64,000 bases of DNA. It comes from [Eubacterium] saphenum. GTDB lineage: Bacteria > Bacillota > Clostridia > Lachnospirales > Anaerotignaceae. A program made the position numbers and the translations under genes. The notes below the pieces were generated by a model, which had not been told where the DNA came from, searched no databases, and saw only the letters and a program-made list of their open reading frames with translations. The stretch's first letter is position 1; every line of letters begins with the position of its first letter. The stretch spans positions 1-64,000 of the forward strand of contig SFGI01000022.1 in NCBI GenBank assembly GCA_004557645.1, written 5' to 3'. Positions 25,482-35,762 of this stretch are shown here, piece after piece.

Positions 25482-27251
25482 TTACTCTGTTTTCATTTGG
25501 TTCACCCGATTTTCGTCGGGGGTGATATAGATGGTGCGGTTGGTCAGATAGATAACCATACCGGGCTTGGCACCGTTGGGTTTCTTGATATTTTTTCGTT
25601 GGGTATAATCCACAGGCACCATACTGCTGTTTTTTGCCTTGCTGTAGAAGGCTGCCAGATTGGCTGCTTCCTCCATGGTGGCTTCGGGCAGTTCGCTTTT
25701 GCCGCCGGTGCGGATGATAACGTGGGAGCCGGGGATATCCTTGGTATGCATCCAGATATCAGTAGGCTCTGCCATACGCAGGGTCAGTTCGTCATTCTGC
25801 AGATTGCTCTTGCCTACAAAAATATCATATCCATCGGAAGAAACATAATGCAGAGGCTTGGATTTCTTTGCCTTTTGCGCGCCTTTTTTCTGCACCTGTC
25901 TGCGGATGAAGCCGCTTTCCGCCAGTTCGGTACGGATTTCGGAAAGGTCTGCATCATCCTTGGCATTTTCTAAGGCGTTTAAGACACTTTCCAGATAGAC
26001 CAGTTCTTCCTCATTTTGTTTTTCCTGAATCTCCAGAGCGGCAAGGGTACGCTTTGCCTTGTTGTATTTGCTGAAATATTTCTGAGCATTTTCTGCGGGG
26101 GTTTTTGCAGGGTCGATGGCAATTTCGATTTCCGGCATGTCCGCCTCATAATAATCGATGGTCTTAAAGGTGGTGACACCCTGGGGAACAGCATAGATAT
26201 TGGCAGTCAGGAGTTCGCCTTTTTTCTTCCACATGTCCATACCCTTGGTTTCTCTGCGGGTTTTCATCTGAATTTCCTTTTTCTTTACACAGCGTTCGAT
26301 ATTGCTCATCACCAGTCTGCGCATATCGTGGGCTTTCTGGCGGATATGGGCTGCATTGTCCCGTTCCTGATAGAAGCCTTCCAGCAGGGCGGAGACAGAA
26401 TCGAAGGATTTTTTTTGCAAACCAGAGAATTGGGTCATTTCCAGTACGGCAAAATCCACGATACGGTTGTTTTCCTTTTGATAATAGATGGCAGGCTGAT
26501 AGACAGCGGATTTGATCTCTGCCATGGTTTTGTCGAAGGCATCGTAAAGCCGTTCGCCTTCTTCAATGGTGGTTTCCTGGCAGGAATTGGAGGAATCCAA
26601 GCCTGCACGAGAGCAGATTTCCCCTGCCATGATGGGGCTGATACCGGTATAGGTCTGGTAAATAAATTCCTGCAGCTTTCTGCCCTCCTGCAAGTGGAGA
26701 GAAAAGAGAAAATCGCCCCGTTCTGCTTCCAGGGGATTTTTCTTATCCTGAGAAGGGGGAAAAACATATTCCTTGCCGGGCAGAACTTCCCGGACAGAGC
26801 TTTTTTCATGGGTGACACGTTTGATAGAGTCCAGAATTTTGCCGTTTTCATCGGTCAGGATCAGGTTACTGTGCTTTCCCATGATTTCTAAAATCAGGTT
26901 TTTGGTTGTGATATCGCCCATTTCATTGGCGGATTCCACCCGAAGGATGATGATACGCTCGAAATTGGGCTGGCAGATATCTACGATCTTGCCGCCGGCG
27001 ATATGTTTTCGCATGACCATGCAGAACAGGGGTGCAGTCATAGGGTTTTCCCGTGTGCTTTCTGTCAGATGGATACGGGGATGGGCAGAATTGGCGGAAA
27101 TGATGACTTTCTTTGCGCCGCTGCCCAAGCCGCGGATGGTCATGCGGATCTCGTCAGCCACAGGCTGATGGATCTTATCGATACGCCCTCCCACGAGAGC
27201 GGATTTGAGTTCGGAAACGATGGCAGATGTTGTGATGCCGTCCAGTGCCAT
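25482..27251 (-). CDS. rqcH: Rqc2-type ribosome quality control protein (NFACT/FbpA family)
   Basis: 589 aa. Domain order: NFACT-N (LVGGRIDKIHQPVADEIRM, about 20-40), helix-hairpin region, long charged coiled coil (about 300-440), and NFACT-R with GYDIFVGKSNLQNDELTLR and DIWMHTKDIPGSHVIIR. It recruits tRNA-Ala to stalled large subunits and adds alanine tails. Older names are fibronectin-binding protein FbpA/YloA. I start at ATG 27251, 8 nt after AGGAGG, instead of GTG 27260, which overlaps that site. It is divergent from yicC. Confidence 0.94.
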   Translation of the reverse strand: MALDGITTSAIVSELKSALVGGRIDKIHQPVADEIRMTIRGLGSGAKKVIISANSAHPRIHLTESTRENPMTAPLFCMVMRKHIAGGKIVDICQPNFERIIILRVESANEMGDITTKNLILEIMGKHSNLILTDENGKILDSIKRVTHEKSSVREVLPGKEYVFPPSQDKKNPLEAERGDFLFSLHLQEGRKLQEFIYQTYTGISPIMAGEICSRAGLDSSNSCQETTIEEGERLYDAFDKTMAEIKSAVYQPAIYYQKENNRIVDFAVLEMTQFSGLQKKSFDSVSALLEGFYQERDNAAHIRQKAHDMRRLVMSNIERCVKKKEIQMKTRRETKGMDMWKKKGELLTANIYAVPQGVTTFKTIDYYEADMPEIEIAIDPAKTPAENAQKYFSKYNKAKRTLAALEIQEKQNEEELVYLESVLNALENAKDDADLSEIRTELAESGFIRRQVQKKGAQKAKKSKPLHYVSSDGYDIFVGKSNLQNDELTLRMAEPTDIWMHTKDIPGSHVIIRTGGKSELPEATMEEAANLAAFYSKAKNSSMVPVDYTQRKNIKKPNGAKPGMVIYLTNRTIYITPDENRVNQMKTE

Positions 27252-27393
27252 AAAGGACACCTCCTTTGATTTTACATATAATATTTTATTTTAACATATT
27301 AAAAATATTTTTGCATCTGTTTTGTCAGAGATACAGGAAATGGGAAAATATTAAAATTAGATTAAAAATAGTGGATACAATTTGCCATTTTCC

Positions 27394-27422
27394 TTGCTAT
27401 TTGCTATGGGCTTATGTATAAT
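27394..27422 (+). promoter_or_regulatory. Candidate yicC-remA-gmk operon promoter
   Basis: TTGCTA (27394-27399), 17-nt spacer, perfect TATAAT (27417-27422), about 40 nt before the yicC start. Confidence 0.6.
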
Positions 27423-27464
27423 AAAACAACGATTTTTGAACGCGTAACAGAAAGGAATAGAAAC

Positions 27465-28352
27465 ATGAATGCAAGCGTAAGAAGCATGACTGGCTACGGA
27501 CGCGGCGAGCATATCGCGGAAGAACGCAAATTCACGGTGGAAATGAAATCCGTGAACCATCGTTACAACGATATGACCATCAAACTGCCCCGTTCTCTGG
27601 CAAGTCTGGAAGATAAGATCAAAAAAAGAATCATGCGTGATGTATTTCGCGGCAAGACCGACGTTTACATCAGCTTTGAAACATTCTCCGCAGATGATGT
27701 GGATGTGAAATTGAATGAAACACTGGCAGCAGCCTATATGGAAAAACTGAACCTGCTGGAAGAAAAATTTGGCCTGACCGGCGGCAATAAGCTGGAACTG
27801 GCAGCAAAATTCCCTGATGTTATCACAGTGGAAAAAGCACAGCAGGAAGAAGCTGTCATCTGGGAAGCGCTGGCGCCTGCATTGGATGAAGCAGTGGAAA
27901 AATTCGTTGCTATGAGAACCGTGGAAGGGGAAAACCTGAAAAAGGATATCCTGCTGAAGGGCGAACGGATCAAAACATTGGTGGCAGAAGTGAAGGAACG
28001 CTCTCCTCTGGTGGTTGTGGAATATCAGGAAAAGCTGAACAACAGGCTGAAAGATTTGTTGGGCGGCGTGGATGTGGACCCTCAGAGAATTGCAACAGAG
28101 GTGGCTATTTTTGCAGACAGAGGCTGTGTGGATGAAGAAGTGACCAGACTGGAAAGCCATCTGGTGCAGCTGAAGGATATTTTGGAAGGCGGCGGTCAGG
28201 TGGGCAGAAAGCTGGATTTCCTGATTCAGGAAATGAACAGAGAATCCAACACCATTGCTTCCAAAGCCAACGATATCCAGATCGTAAAAGCCACCATCGA
28301 ATTGAAAAGTGAGATCGAAAAGATCAGAGAGCAGATTCAGAATTTGGAATAA
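27465..28352 (+). CDS. YicC/YloC family endoribonuclease
   Basis: 295 aa, the family's normal length. N-terminal SMTGYGRGE is the family signature; C-terminal [24 protein letters not shown] and [21 protein letters not shown] are equally diagnostic. E. coli YicC is an RNase involved in sRNA turnover. I start at ATG 27465 after AGAAAGGAA; an upstream ATG at 27414 overlaps the -10 box. The following remA-gmk-rpoZ-priA order is the standard Firmicute arrangement. Confidence 0.94.
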   Translation: MNASVRSMTGYGRGEHIAEERKFTVEMKSVNHRYNDMTIKLPRSLASLEDKIKKRIMRDVFRGKTDVYISFETFSADDVDVKLNETLAAAYMEKLNLLEEKFGLTGGNKLELAAKFPDVITVEKAQQEEAVIWEALAPALDEAVEKFVAMRTVEGENLKKDILLKGERIKTLVAEVKERSPLVVVEYQEKLNNRLKDLLGGVDVDPQRIATEVAIFADRGCVDEEVTRLESHLVQLKDILEGGGQVGRKLDFLIQEMNRESNTIASKANDIQIVKATIELKSEIEKIREQIQNLE

Positions 28353-28375
28353 CCCATTATGAGAGAGGATTCGTT

Positions 28376-28633
28376 ATGGATAAATTGCATTTTTTGAACA
28401 TTGGTTATGGCAATGTGGTTTCCGCAAATCGTGTCATCGCCATCATCAGCCCCGATTCCGCCCCTGTAAAGCGAATCATTCAGGATGCCAAGGAAAAGGG
28501 AACGCTGATCGATGCCACCTATGGCAGAAAGACCCGCTGTGTCATCATCATGGATGATGGGCATATCGTCCTTTCTCCCAATATGCCGGAAACTGTAGGC
28601 GGAAGACTTTCCGCAGAGCAGAAGGGGATGTAA
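28376..28633 (+). CDS. remA: RemA-type DNA-binding regulator (DUF370)
   Basis: 85 aa. It contains [25 protein letters not shown] split over residues 8-32 and [22 protein letters not shown], the RemA signature. B. subtilis RemA forms ring-like oligomers that wrap DNA and activate matrix and osmoprotection genes. It lies between yicC and gmk with short spacers (23 nt and 3 nt), its conserved position. Confidence 0.95.
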   Translation: MDKLHFLNIGYGNVVSANRVIAIISPDSAPVKRIIQDAKEKGTLIDATYGRKTRCVIIMDDGHIVLSPNMPETVGGRLSAEQKGM

Positions 28634-28636
28634 GCA

Positions 28637-29245
28637 TTGAAGAAACAGGGTATTTTATTGATTATCTCCGGCCCTTCCGGTTCCGGGAAAGGGACCATCG
28701 TAGAACGTCTTTGCAAGAAGGATGATTTTTCTCTTTCCATTTCTGCAACGACAAGAAAACCCAGAGAATATGAAAAAGACGGGGTGCATTATTTCTTCCA
28801 TACCCGTGAAGAATTTGAACAGATGAGAGACCGTAAGGAACTGCTGGAATGGGCAGAATTCTGCGGCAATTATTACGGCACACCCAGAAAATATGTAACA
28901 GAGCAGCTGATGGCTGGCAATAATGTGATCCTGGAGATCGAAGTGCAGGGTGCTCTGCAGGTGAAAAAGATCTATCCCGAAGGCGTATTGGTATTTATGG
29001 TTCCTCCTAATCTGGAAGAACTGGGCAACCGCCTGACCAACCGCGGCACAGAGGATAAGGAAACCATCAATCTGCGCCTGCGCCGTGCGCTGGAGGAAAT
29101 GGAACTGGTGGATGAATATGACTATCTGGTCATCAATGACACAGTAGATCAGGCCACAGAAGATATTCTGACCATCGTAGAAGCAGAAAAAATGAAATGC
29201 AGCAGAAATAAAGATATCAAAAAGATTTTCAAAGGAGAGATGTAA
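28637..29245 (+). CDS. gmk: Guanylate kinase
   Basis: 202 aa. Phosphorylates GMP to GDP. Walker A GPSGSGKGT is at about residues 12-20, and the GMP-binding TTRKPREYEKDGVHYFF at about 39-55. It starts at TTG 28637 (AAGGGG upstream inside the remA end); the next codons KKQGILLIISGPSG match the family N-terminus, so TTG is the likely start. rpoZ follows after 1 nt. Confidence 0.97.
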   Translation: MKKQGILLIISGPSGSGKGTIVERLCKKDDFSLSISATTRKPREYEKDGVHYFFHTREEFEQMRDRKELLEWAEFCGNYYGTPRKYVTEQLMAGNNVILEIEVQGALQVKKIYPEGVLVFMVPPNLEELGNRLTNRGTEDKETINLRLRRALEEMELVDEYDYLVINDTVDQATEDILTIVEAEKMKCSRNKDIKKIFKGEM

Positions 29246-29246
29246 T

Positions 29247-29549
29247 ATGTTAAGACCTTCTTATTCCGACTTACTGGAAGTTATTACACAGGATGCCGAA
29301 GATATTACCATCGGCAGCAGATATACTATCGTGATCGCAGCAGCAAAAAGAGCAAGACAGCTGGTAGACCATGCGGAACCTATGATCGACAATGTAAAAG
29401 TCGATAAACCTGTTTCCATCGCTGTTCATGAAATCTATGAAGGCAAGCTGAAAATCCGTCAGGGTCAGCCTGTGGCAGAAGAAGAAAAAGAAGTTGCACT
29501 GGCAGAAGTGGACTTTGAAAGCATGGCAGAAGAAACGGAAGAAGAATAA
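29247..29549 (+). CDS. rpoZ: DNA-directed RNA polymerase omega subunit
   Basis: 100 aa. It shows the omega core MLRPSYSDLLE, SRYTIVIAAAKRARQL and KPVSIAVHEIYEGKL, with an acidic C-terminal tail. Omega helps assemble RNA polymerase. It is preceded by AAAGGAGAGATGTA in the end of gmk and followed by a hairpin before priA. Confidence 0.96.
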   Translation: MLRPSYSDLLEVITQDAEDITIGSRYTIVIAAAKRARQLVDHAEPMIDNVKVDKPVSIAVHEIYEGKLKIRQGQPVAEEEKEVALAEVDFESMAEETEEE

Positions 29550-29551
29550 TA

Positions 29552-29583
29552 GAAAGGGTGTCGCCTTAGCGGCACCTTTCTTT
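29552..29583 (+). terminator. Hairpin between rpoZ and priA (weak terminator)
   Basis: GAAAGGGTGTCGC pairs with GCGGCACCTTTC around CTTA, followed only by TTTAT. It probably attenuates rather than blocks transcription into priA. Confidence 0.6.
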
Positions 29584-29598
29584 ATAGGGGGGTGAAAA

Positions 29599-32043
29599 AT
29601 GATGTATGCAAAGGTGATCGTGGGGCTGAATCGCCCGGAAATGGATAAGATGTTTGATTATGGTGTGCCGGAGGGGATGGAGGTACGCCAAGGCGTGCGG
29701 GTCATTGTGCCCTTTGGCAGCCGAAACAGCAAAACGGAAGGCTATGTCATTTCTCTCTCTGAAGAAACGGATGTGCCTGAGGATAAGATCAAATATATCA
29801 TCGAGGTGTTGGATGAAGGGAAACCGACCTTTACCCCTGTACTGCTGGAATTAGCGGAATGGATGCAGCAGAGGTATTTCTGCAGCCTGAACCAGTGCCT
29901 GCAGGCCATCATGCCGGCGGGGATCCGCACCAAAAGCAGCTGGGCAGTAAGCCTGAAAGACTTCGCGGAAGAAACAAAGCTGACACCCAAGGAAAAACTG
30001 CTGGTGGATTTCATGGGAGAACGGGAAAACGTACCTCTGGATGAAATTCAGGCGGAATTTGGTGGAAAAGCTGTTGATTTTCTGCGGAAGATGGAAGAAA
30101 AAGGTCTGCTGGAATTGAAGCAGATACTTCATTGCAGTGAATATAAAAAAGAGAAGAGATTTTATTCTCTGGACACAGAAGCCCCTCTTTTGGAGGAGGT
30201 GCGAAAGAAAATCGAAAAAGACCGCCGCTTGGAAGGTCAGCGGAAAATATTAGCTTATTTGCAGCATGGGAAAGAAGCCACGGCGGAGGAATTAAGAGAA
30301 AAGCTGGGCGTGACGGACTCTCCCATCAAGACTTTGCTGCAAAAGGGCATCCTGTGGGAACGAAAGCAGGCGGAGCTGCGGAAGGTTTTCGATGCAGAAG
30401 ATTTTCAGAGAACAGATGCCTTTACCCCTACGGCGGAGCAGGCAGCCGCTCTGGATGCTATCCGTTCTGAAATGGAAAAGGAAGAAAAGCGACCTGTGCT
30501 TTTGCATGGGGTGACGGGCAGCGGCAAGACAGAAATCTATATGCAGATCATTGCCGATGTGCTGGCAAAAGGACAGCAGGCCATTGTACTGGTGCCGGAA
30601 ATTGCCCTAACGCCGCTGATTCTGGAACGGTTCATTTCCCGCTTCGGTGATGCGGTCAGTGTGACCCACAGCCGCCTTTCCATGGGTGAACGGGTAGACC
30701 AATGGAAAAAGGCACGGGACGGAGAGATTTCCGTTATCATCGGCCCTCGGTCTGCATTGTTTCTGCCCTTTCAGAATGTGGGGGCCATCATCATGGATGA
30801 AGCCCACGAAAATAGCTATGTTTCCGATATTACGCCGAAATATGACACGAAGGATGTGTCAGCAGAAGCGGCGAAGAAATATCATGCCCTGTTCCTGATG
30901 GGAACGGCGACCCCCGATCTGGTCAGCTACTATAAAGCAAAAGAAGGGGAATATCTCCTGCTGGAATTGAAAGAACGCACCGGCGGCGGGACTTTGCCGG
31001 AGGTTTTTGTGACGGATATGCGAAAGGAACTGGCGGAGGGCAACCGTTCTGCCTTCAGCAGAGAATTGCAGGAGGGGATTCGGGAAAACCTGCGGAAGGG
31101 GGAGCAGACCATGCTGTTCCTGAATCGCAGGGGCTATGCCACCTTTGTTTCCTGCCGCAGCTGCGGGCATGGGATGACCTGCCCAGAATGTGACATCACC
31201 TACACCTATCATGCCAAGGAAAAGGCACTGGTCTGCCATTACTGCGGCAGACGGGCGGAAGTTCCTAAGATTTGCCCGGAATGCGGCTCCAAATATATTC
31301 GGTATTTTGGTACGGGGACTCAGAAGATCGAAGAAGAAGCGAAAAAGCTCTTCCCCGAAGCCCGTATCCTGCGGATGGACTTGGACACCACCATGACGAA
31401 GCACAGCCATGAAAAGATACTGGAGACCTTCGGCAAGGGGGAAGCGGATATCCTGATTGGGACACAGATGATCGCCAAAGGGCATGACTACCCCAACGTG
31501 ACACTAGTGGGCATCATGGCGGCGGATTTATCTTTGAATGTTGACAGCTATACGGCGGCGGAAACGGCCTTTCGTCTGATGACCCAGGCGGCAGGGCGGG
31601 CCGGACGGCGGGCGGATAACGGACGGGTATTCATCCAGACCTATCAGCCGGAGCATTATGCGGTGAAGCACGCGGCAAAGCAGGATTTCAAAGGTTTTTA
31701 TGAAGAGGAAATTTTGATGCGGCAGATGATGGGCTATCCGCCTTTCTCCTCCTTTTTCAGCATCCTCATCGTTGGGGAAGAAAAAGATGCCGTGGAAATT
31801 GCGGCCCAAAAGCTGGCGGAAAAGCTGGCAAAGGCGGATGGAGAAGAAATTGCTTCCATTTTAGGGCCTGTGCCTGCGGCATTGCCCAAATTCCGCGGGG
31901 AGTATCGCTATCAGCTGATCGTAAAGGCGGCGGAGGAAGGACCTCTGCGGGAACTGGTGCTGCCTGCAGTGGAAAGCATGAAGAAAGACAGAAAATCCAA
32001 GGTTCGATATCAAATTTCTCTAAATCCTACCAATATTGTATAA
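29599..32043 (+). CDS. priA: Primosomal protein N' (replication restart helicase)
   Basis: 814 aa. N-terminal 3'-DNA-binding domain (DYGVPEGM...RVIVPFGSR), then superfamily-2 helicase with Walker A GVTGSGKTEIY (about residue 308) and DEAHENSY (about 405). The paired zinc-binding cysteines, CRSCGH, CPECD, CHYCGR, CPECGS, lie at about 517-560. It reloads the replisome at stalled forks. GGGGGTGAAAA precedes ATG 29599; a second ATG at 29602 is possible. It is followed by def and fmt. Confidence 0.97.
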   Translation: MMYAKVIVGLNRPEMDKMFDYGVPEGMEVRQGVRVIVPFGSRNSKTEGYVISLSEETDVPEDKIKYIIEVLDEGKPTFTPVLLELAEWMQQRYFCSLNQCLQAIMPAGIRTKSSWAVSLKDFAEETKLTPKEKLLVDFMGERENVPLDEIQAEFGGKAVDFLRKMEEKGLLELKQILHCSEYKKEKRFYSLDTEAPLLEEVRKKIEKDRRLEGQRKILAYLQHGKEATAEELREKLGVTDSPIKTLLQKGILWERKQAELRKVFDAEDFQRTDAFTPTAEQAAALDAIRSEMEKEEKRPVLLHGVTGSGKTEIYMQIIADVLAKGQQAIVLVPEIALTPLILERFISRFGDAVSVTHSRLSMGERVDQWKKARDGEISVIIGPRSALFLPFQNVGAIIMDEAHENSYVSDITPKYDTKDVSAEAAKKYHALFLMGTATPDLVSYYKAKEGEYLLLELKERTGGGTLPEVFVTDMRKELAEGNRSAFSRELQEGIRENLRKGEQTMLFLNRRGYATFVSCRSCGHGMTCPECDITYTYHAKEKALVCHYCGRRAEVPKICPECGSKYIRYFGTGTQKIEEEAKKLFPEARILRMDLDTTMTKHSHEKILETFGKGEADILIGTQMIAKGHDYPNVTLVGIMAADLSLNVDSYTAAETAFRLMTQAAGRAGRRADNGRVFIQTYQPEHYAVKHAAKQDFKGFYEEEILMRQMMGYPPFSSFFSILIVGEEKDAVEIAAQKLAEKLAKADGEEIASILGPVPAALPKFRGEYRYQLIVKAAEEGPLRELVLPAVESMKKDRKSKVRYQISLNPTNIV

Positions 32044-32149
32044 AGATGAAAAATGTGATATAATTATTTATTGTATTTCAGATAAATTTACAGAAAGTTT
32101 TTTGTTTGTTCAAATTTTGGAGATAGTATGAAAACAGGAGGAAGATATA

Positions 32150-32602
32150 ATGGCAATTCGCAATATTCGCATCAGCACAGACGAAGTGCTGAGAAAAAAA
32201 TGTAAACCTGTAAAGGAGATCACCCCCAACCTGCTGACACTGTTGGATGATATGGCTGATACCATGTATGAAGCAAACGGTGTTGGTCTGGCGGCACCTC
32301 AGGTGGGTATCCTGAAAAGAGTGGTAGTCATCGATGTCGGCGAAGGTCTGGTAGAGCTGATCAATCCCGTCATTCTGGAAACCAGCGGTTCTCAGATCGA
32401 CGATGAAGGATGCCTGAGCGTTCCCGGCAAATATGCCCCCGTGGAAAGACCTTACTATGCAAAGGTGGAAGCCATGGACAGAGACGGAAACACATTCATT
32501 ATCGAAGGGGAAGAACTGATGGCTCGTGCCCTGTGCCATGAAATCGACCATCTGGACGGCATCCTGTATATTGATAAGGCTCTGCCTGTGGAAGAAGCGT
32601 AA
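32150..32602 (+). CDS. def: Peptide deformylase
   Basis: 150 aa. All three metal-site motifs are present: [10 protein letters not shown] (about residue 43), EGCLSVPG (about 85) and HEIDHLDG (about 128). It removes formyl groups from new proteins. AGGAGGAAGATATA precedes ATG 32150. A TATAAT at 32059-32064 suggests an additional promoter after priA. fmt, which attaches the formyl group to initiator tRNA, follows 12 nt later. Confidence 0.98.
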   Translation: MAIRNIRISTDEVLRKKCKPVKEITPNLLTLLDDMADTMYEANGVGLAAPQVGILKRVVVIDVGEGLVELINPVILETSGSQIDDEGCLSVPGKYAPVERPYYAKVEAMDRDGNTFIIEGEELMARALCHEIDHLDGILYIDKALPVEEA

Positions 32603-32614
32603 GGAGGAAATCCG

Positions 32615-33544
32615 ATGAAAGTGATTTTTATGGGCACACCGGATTTTGCGGTGTATTCCTTGAAAGCTCTGCTGACAAAGCATGAGGTGGTGGCTGTTGT
32701 GACACAGCCCGATAAACCCAAGGGCAGAGGCAAAAAAATGCAGTTCACACCGGTAAAGGAACTGGCACTGGAACGTGGTATCGAAGTGTTGCAGCCGGAA
32801 AAGGTGAGAGAACCTGAAGTGGTGGAAAAACTGCGCAGCTACGGCGCAGACCTGATCGCCGTAACTGCTTTTGGTCAGCTGCTGCCGGAATCTATTTTGA
32901 ATATGCCGAAATATGGCTGCATCAACGTTCATGGTTCTTTGCTGCCGGAATACAGAGGGGCGGCACCCATGCAGCGTGCCATCATCGACGGCAAAAAGGT
33001 AACAGGCATCACCACCATGTTCATGGCAAAGGGCATGGATACCGGTGATATGCTTCTGAAAAAAGAAGTGGAAATCCTGCCCACAGATAATTTTGAAACA
33101 CTCCATGACAAAATGGCAGAAGCAGGGGCAGAACTGTTGCTGGAAACCATCGATGGCTTGGAAGCAGGCACCATCCAACGCATCCCTCAAGATGATGCAA
33201 AAGCAACACATGCACCTATGATCCACAAAGAAACAGGACATATCGACTGGAGCAAACAGGGACAGCAGATCATCGACCTGATGAGAGGGCTGCATCCTGG
33301 CCCCGGTGCCTATGCGATTTATGAAGAAGAGCCTTTGAAGATGTTTTGGGCGGAAACAGCCGAAGGCAATTATCCCGATGCTGCATTTGGGGAGATCGTG
33401 GAAGTGACCAAAAAAGACTTCGCGGTCAAATGCGGTGACGGTATCCTGCGGATCAAGGAAGTGCAGGCCCGCGGTGGGAAGAAAATGGCGGCAGATGCAT
33501 ATCTGCGGGGCCATGCAATGCATGAGGGCGTCCTGTTCAAATAA
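32615..33544 (+). CDS. fmt: Methionyl-tRNA formyltransferase
   Basis: 309 aa. It begins MKVIFMGTPDFAVYSLKAL, typical of Fmt, and contains the catalytic INVHGSLLPEYRGAAPMQRA (about 107-126) and the formyl-THF site. It uses 10-formyl-THF, the product of fhs/folD located 16 kb upstream. AAGGAGGAAATCCG precedes ATG 32615. Partner of def in the same operon. Confidence 0.98.
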   Translation: MKVIFMGTPDFAVYSLKALLTKHEVVAVVTQPDKPKGRGKKMQFTPVKELALERGIEVLQPEKVREPEVVEKLRSYGADLIAVTAFGQLLPESILNMPKYGCINVHGSLLPEYRGAAPMQRAIIDGKKVTGITTMFMAKGMDTGDMLLKKEVEILPTDNFETLHDKMAEAGAELLLETIDGLEAGTIQRIPQDDAKATHAPMIHKETGHIDWSKQGQQIIDLMRGLHPGPGAYAIYEEEPLKMFWAETAEGNYPDAAFGEIVEVTKKDFAVKCGDGILRIKEVQARGGKKMAADAYLRGHAMHEGVLFK

Positions 33545-33561
33545 GATAGGAGGAACCAAAT

Positions 33562-34272
33562 ATGTATTACGGTTATGGTTACGGATACGGCTTCAACAGC
33601 ATGTATTTTCTGGTGCTGCTTGCCTTTATTTTTTCTATGGTGGCACAGGCAAAGGTATCCGGTACATTCAATAAATATTCCAAAGTAAGAAACAGAAGGG
33701 GTTTTACCGGTGCCCAGGTGGCACAGCAGATGCTGCAGAACGCAGGCATTTATGATGTCAGCGTGCAGCGGGTGGCGGGGCACCTGACAGACCATTACGA
33801 CCCCAGAACAAAGACACTGCGTCTTTCTCAGAGTGTGTATGACAGCACATCTGTAGCGGCGCTGGGCGTTGCAGCCCATGAAACAGGCCATGCCATCCAG
33901 CATGATGTGGGCTATGCTCCTCTGGCACTGAGAAGCTTCTTCGTGCCTTTGGCGAATTTTGGCTCCAGACTGGCGATCCCTCTGATCATCATTGGGTTCC
34001 TGTTCAGCGGCGGCGGCAGCACACTGGTGACGCTGGGGATCCTGTTCTTCTCTTTGTCTGTAGCATTTACCATCATTACACTGCCTGTGGAATTTAACGC
34101 ATCTACCAGGGCCATTCGTCTGCTGGTGGATGATGGATTCCTGGACAGCGATGAAATCGGCGGGGCGAAAAAGGTGCTGAGTGCAGCGGCGATGACATAC
34201 GTTGCAGCGGCATTTGCAGCAGTAGCACAGCTCCTGAGACTGATCGCCATCTTTGGCAGAAGAGACGATTAA
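33562..34272 (+). CDS. Membrane zinc metallopeptidase (YugP-like)
   Basis: 236 aa. The zinc motif HETGH is in AAHETGHAIQHDVGYAPLALR (about residue 108), inside the family pattern of DUF-type neutral zinc peptidases related to YugP. A short N-terminal membrane segment follows a Tyr/Gly-rich start (YYGYGYGYG), and two or three more lie at about 140-185 and 210-230. GATAGGAGG lies before ATG 33562. The substrate is unknown. It is commonly inserted between fmt and rsmB in clostridia. Confidence 0.9.
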   Translation: MYYGYGYGYGFNSMYFLVLLAFIFSMVAQAKVSGTFNKYSKVRNRRGFTGAQVAQQMLQNAGIYDVSVQRVAGHLTDHYDPRTKTLRLSQSVYDSTSVAALGVAAHETGHAIQHDVGYAPLALRSFFVPLANFGSRLAIPLIIIGFLFSGGGSTLVTLGILFFSLSVAFTIITLPVEFNASTRAIRLLVDDGFLDSDEIGGAKKVLSAAAMTYVAAAFAAVAQLLRLIAIFGRRDD

Positions 34273-34277
34273 AAAAG

Positions 34278-34312
34278 AAAAGGCTAATCTCTGAAAATGG
34301 GATTAGCCTTTT
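34278..34312 (+). terminator. Hairpin after the YugP-like gene
   Basis: AAAAGGCTAATC (34278-34289) pairs perfectly with GATTAGCCTTTT (34301-34312). Only four T follow directly, so termination may be partial. Confidence 0.65.
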
Positions 34313-34453
34313 GGTGTTTTTACAGAAACGCATTTAATGTAAGAATATCCAATGAAAAATAGGGAAATAGGGCCGAAAAGATTGAAGAAAGACACTTTTT
34401 GTCGTATAATATTATGTTGAGACAGAATGACTAATACGGAAGGAATTGAGAAG

Positions 34454-35759
34454 ATGATTCAAATCAATCCCAGAGAGATTGCGGCAGAAGCCCTCATGGA
34501 GATCATGACGGAAGAAGCCTATAATAATATGACATTGCGGAGGCTGCTGCGCCAGAATGGTGCCATGCCCCGGCAGGACAGAGCCTTTGTGACGGAGATC
34601 GTCAATGGTACCCTCCGCAACCTTATCTACATCGACCATGTGCTGAACACCTTTTCCAAAACCAAAACGGAAAAGATGAAGCCATGGCTGTTGGCGGTGC
34701 TGCGTTCTGCGGTGTATCAGATGTACTTCATGGATGTGCCCGATTCTGCCGCCTGCAACGAAGCAGTGAAGCTGGCAGGGGCCAGGGGCTATACTTCCCT
34801 GAAAGGCTTCGTCAATGGTGTTTTGCGGACAGCGGCGAAAAAGAAGCAAGAGATTCCCCTGCCGGAAAAAGGCACTGCGGAATATCTTTCTGTGGTCTAT
34901 TCCCACCCCCTGTGGCTGGTGCGGATGTGGGTGGCATACTATGGCTATGAAGAAACAGAAGCCATCTGCGCCTATGATAATCAGTCCCCCGATGTGACCA
35001 TCCGTGTGAATACCCTGAAAACAAACAAGGCAGACTTAAAACAGATGCTGGAAGAGGTCGGCGTAGAAGTCAAAGACGGACACGTTTCTGAAAATGCTTT
35101 GCATCTGACGAAAACGGCAGACCTGAGCCGATTGGCAGCCTTCCAAAAGGGTTTATTTCATGTGCAGGATGAAAGCTCTCAGCTGGCGGTGAGGATTTTA
35201 GACCCCCAGAAGGGCGAAAATATCCTGGATATGTGCGCTGCCCCCGGCGGAAAAACTGATTTCCTGCGATATTTATGAGCATAAGATCGAGCTGATGGAA
35301 GAAGGGGCGGAACGCCTTGGCATCGGTATCATGGAATGCAGAGTAAAGGACGCGGCGGAAACGGAAGAAGAACGGGAATTGTTCGACCGCGTGCTGGTGG
35401 ATGCGCCTTGCTCCGGCTTGGGGCTGATGCGAAAGAAGCCGGATATCCGCCTGAAAAAAGACGGAAATGAAATCGACAGCCTGACGGGCATCCAGAGAAA
35501 AATTCTGGAAAATGCCGCAGGCTATGTGAAAAAGGGCGGCGTATTGGTGTACAGCACTTGTACCCTGTGCCGCAAGGAAAATGAAAAAAATCTGGAATGG
35601 TTCCTGCAAAACCACCCCGACTTTGCAGCGGAGGATATCACAAAATTCTTGTCCGAAGATTGGAAGGTGGGAACGGCGGAAAAGGGATATCTCACCCTGC
35701 TGCCCCATAAAACAGGAACAGACGGATTTTTCATTTCCAGAATGAGAAGAAAGGATTAA
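34454..35759 (+). pseudogene. rsmB: rsmB, 16S rRNA m5C967 methyltransferase, broken by internal deletion/frameshift
   Basis: The 5' frame (34454-35278) has the NusB-like RNA-binding domain and the start of the methyltransferase, up to DMCAAPGGKT, then reads into a stop. The 3' frame, shifted by one base, carries CDIYEHKIELMEEGAERLG from 35265 onward and the intact catalytic parts DAPCSGLGL and YSTCTL to 35759. In normal RsmB some 13-18 residues separate GGKT from the CDIYEHK strand; here they are missing. So about 40-55 nt appear deleted with loss of frame at about 35258-35265. The SAM-binding region is damaged, so a functional product is unlikely unless this is an assembly error. Start ATG 34454 follows GGAAGGA. 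Confidence 0.85.
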
Positions 35760-35762
35760 GAT

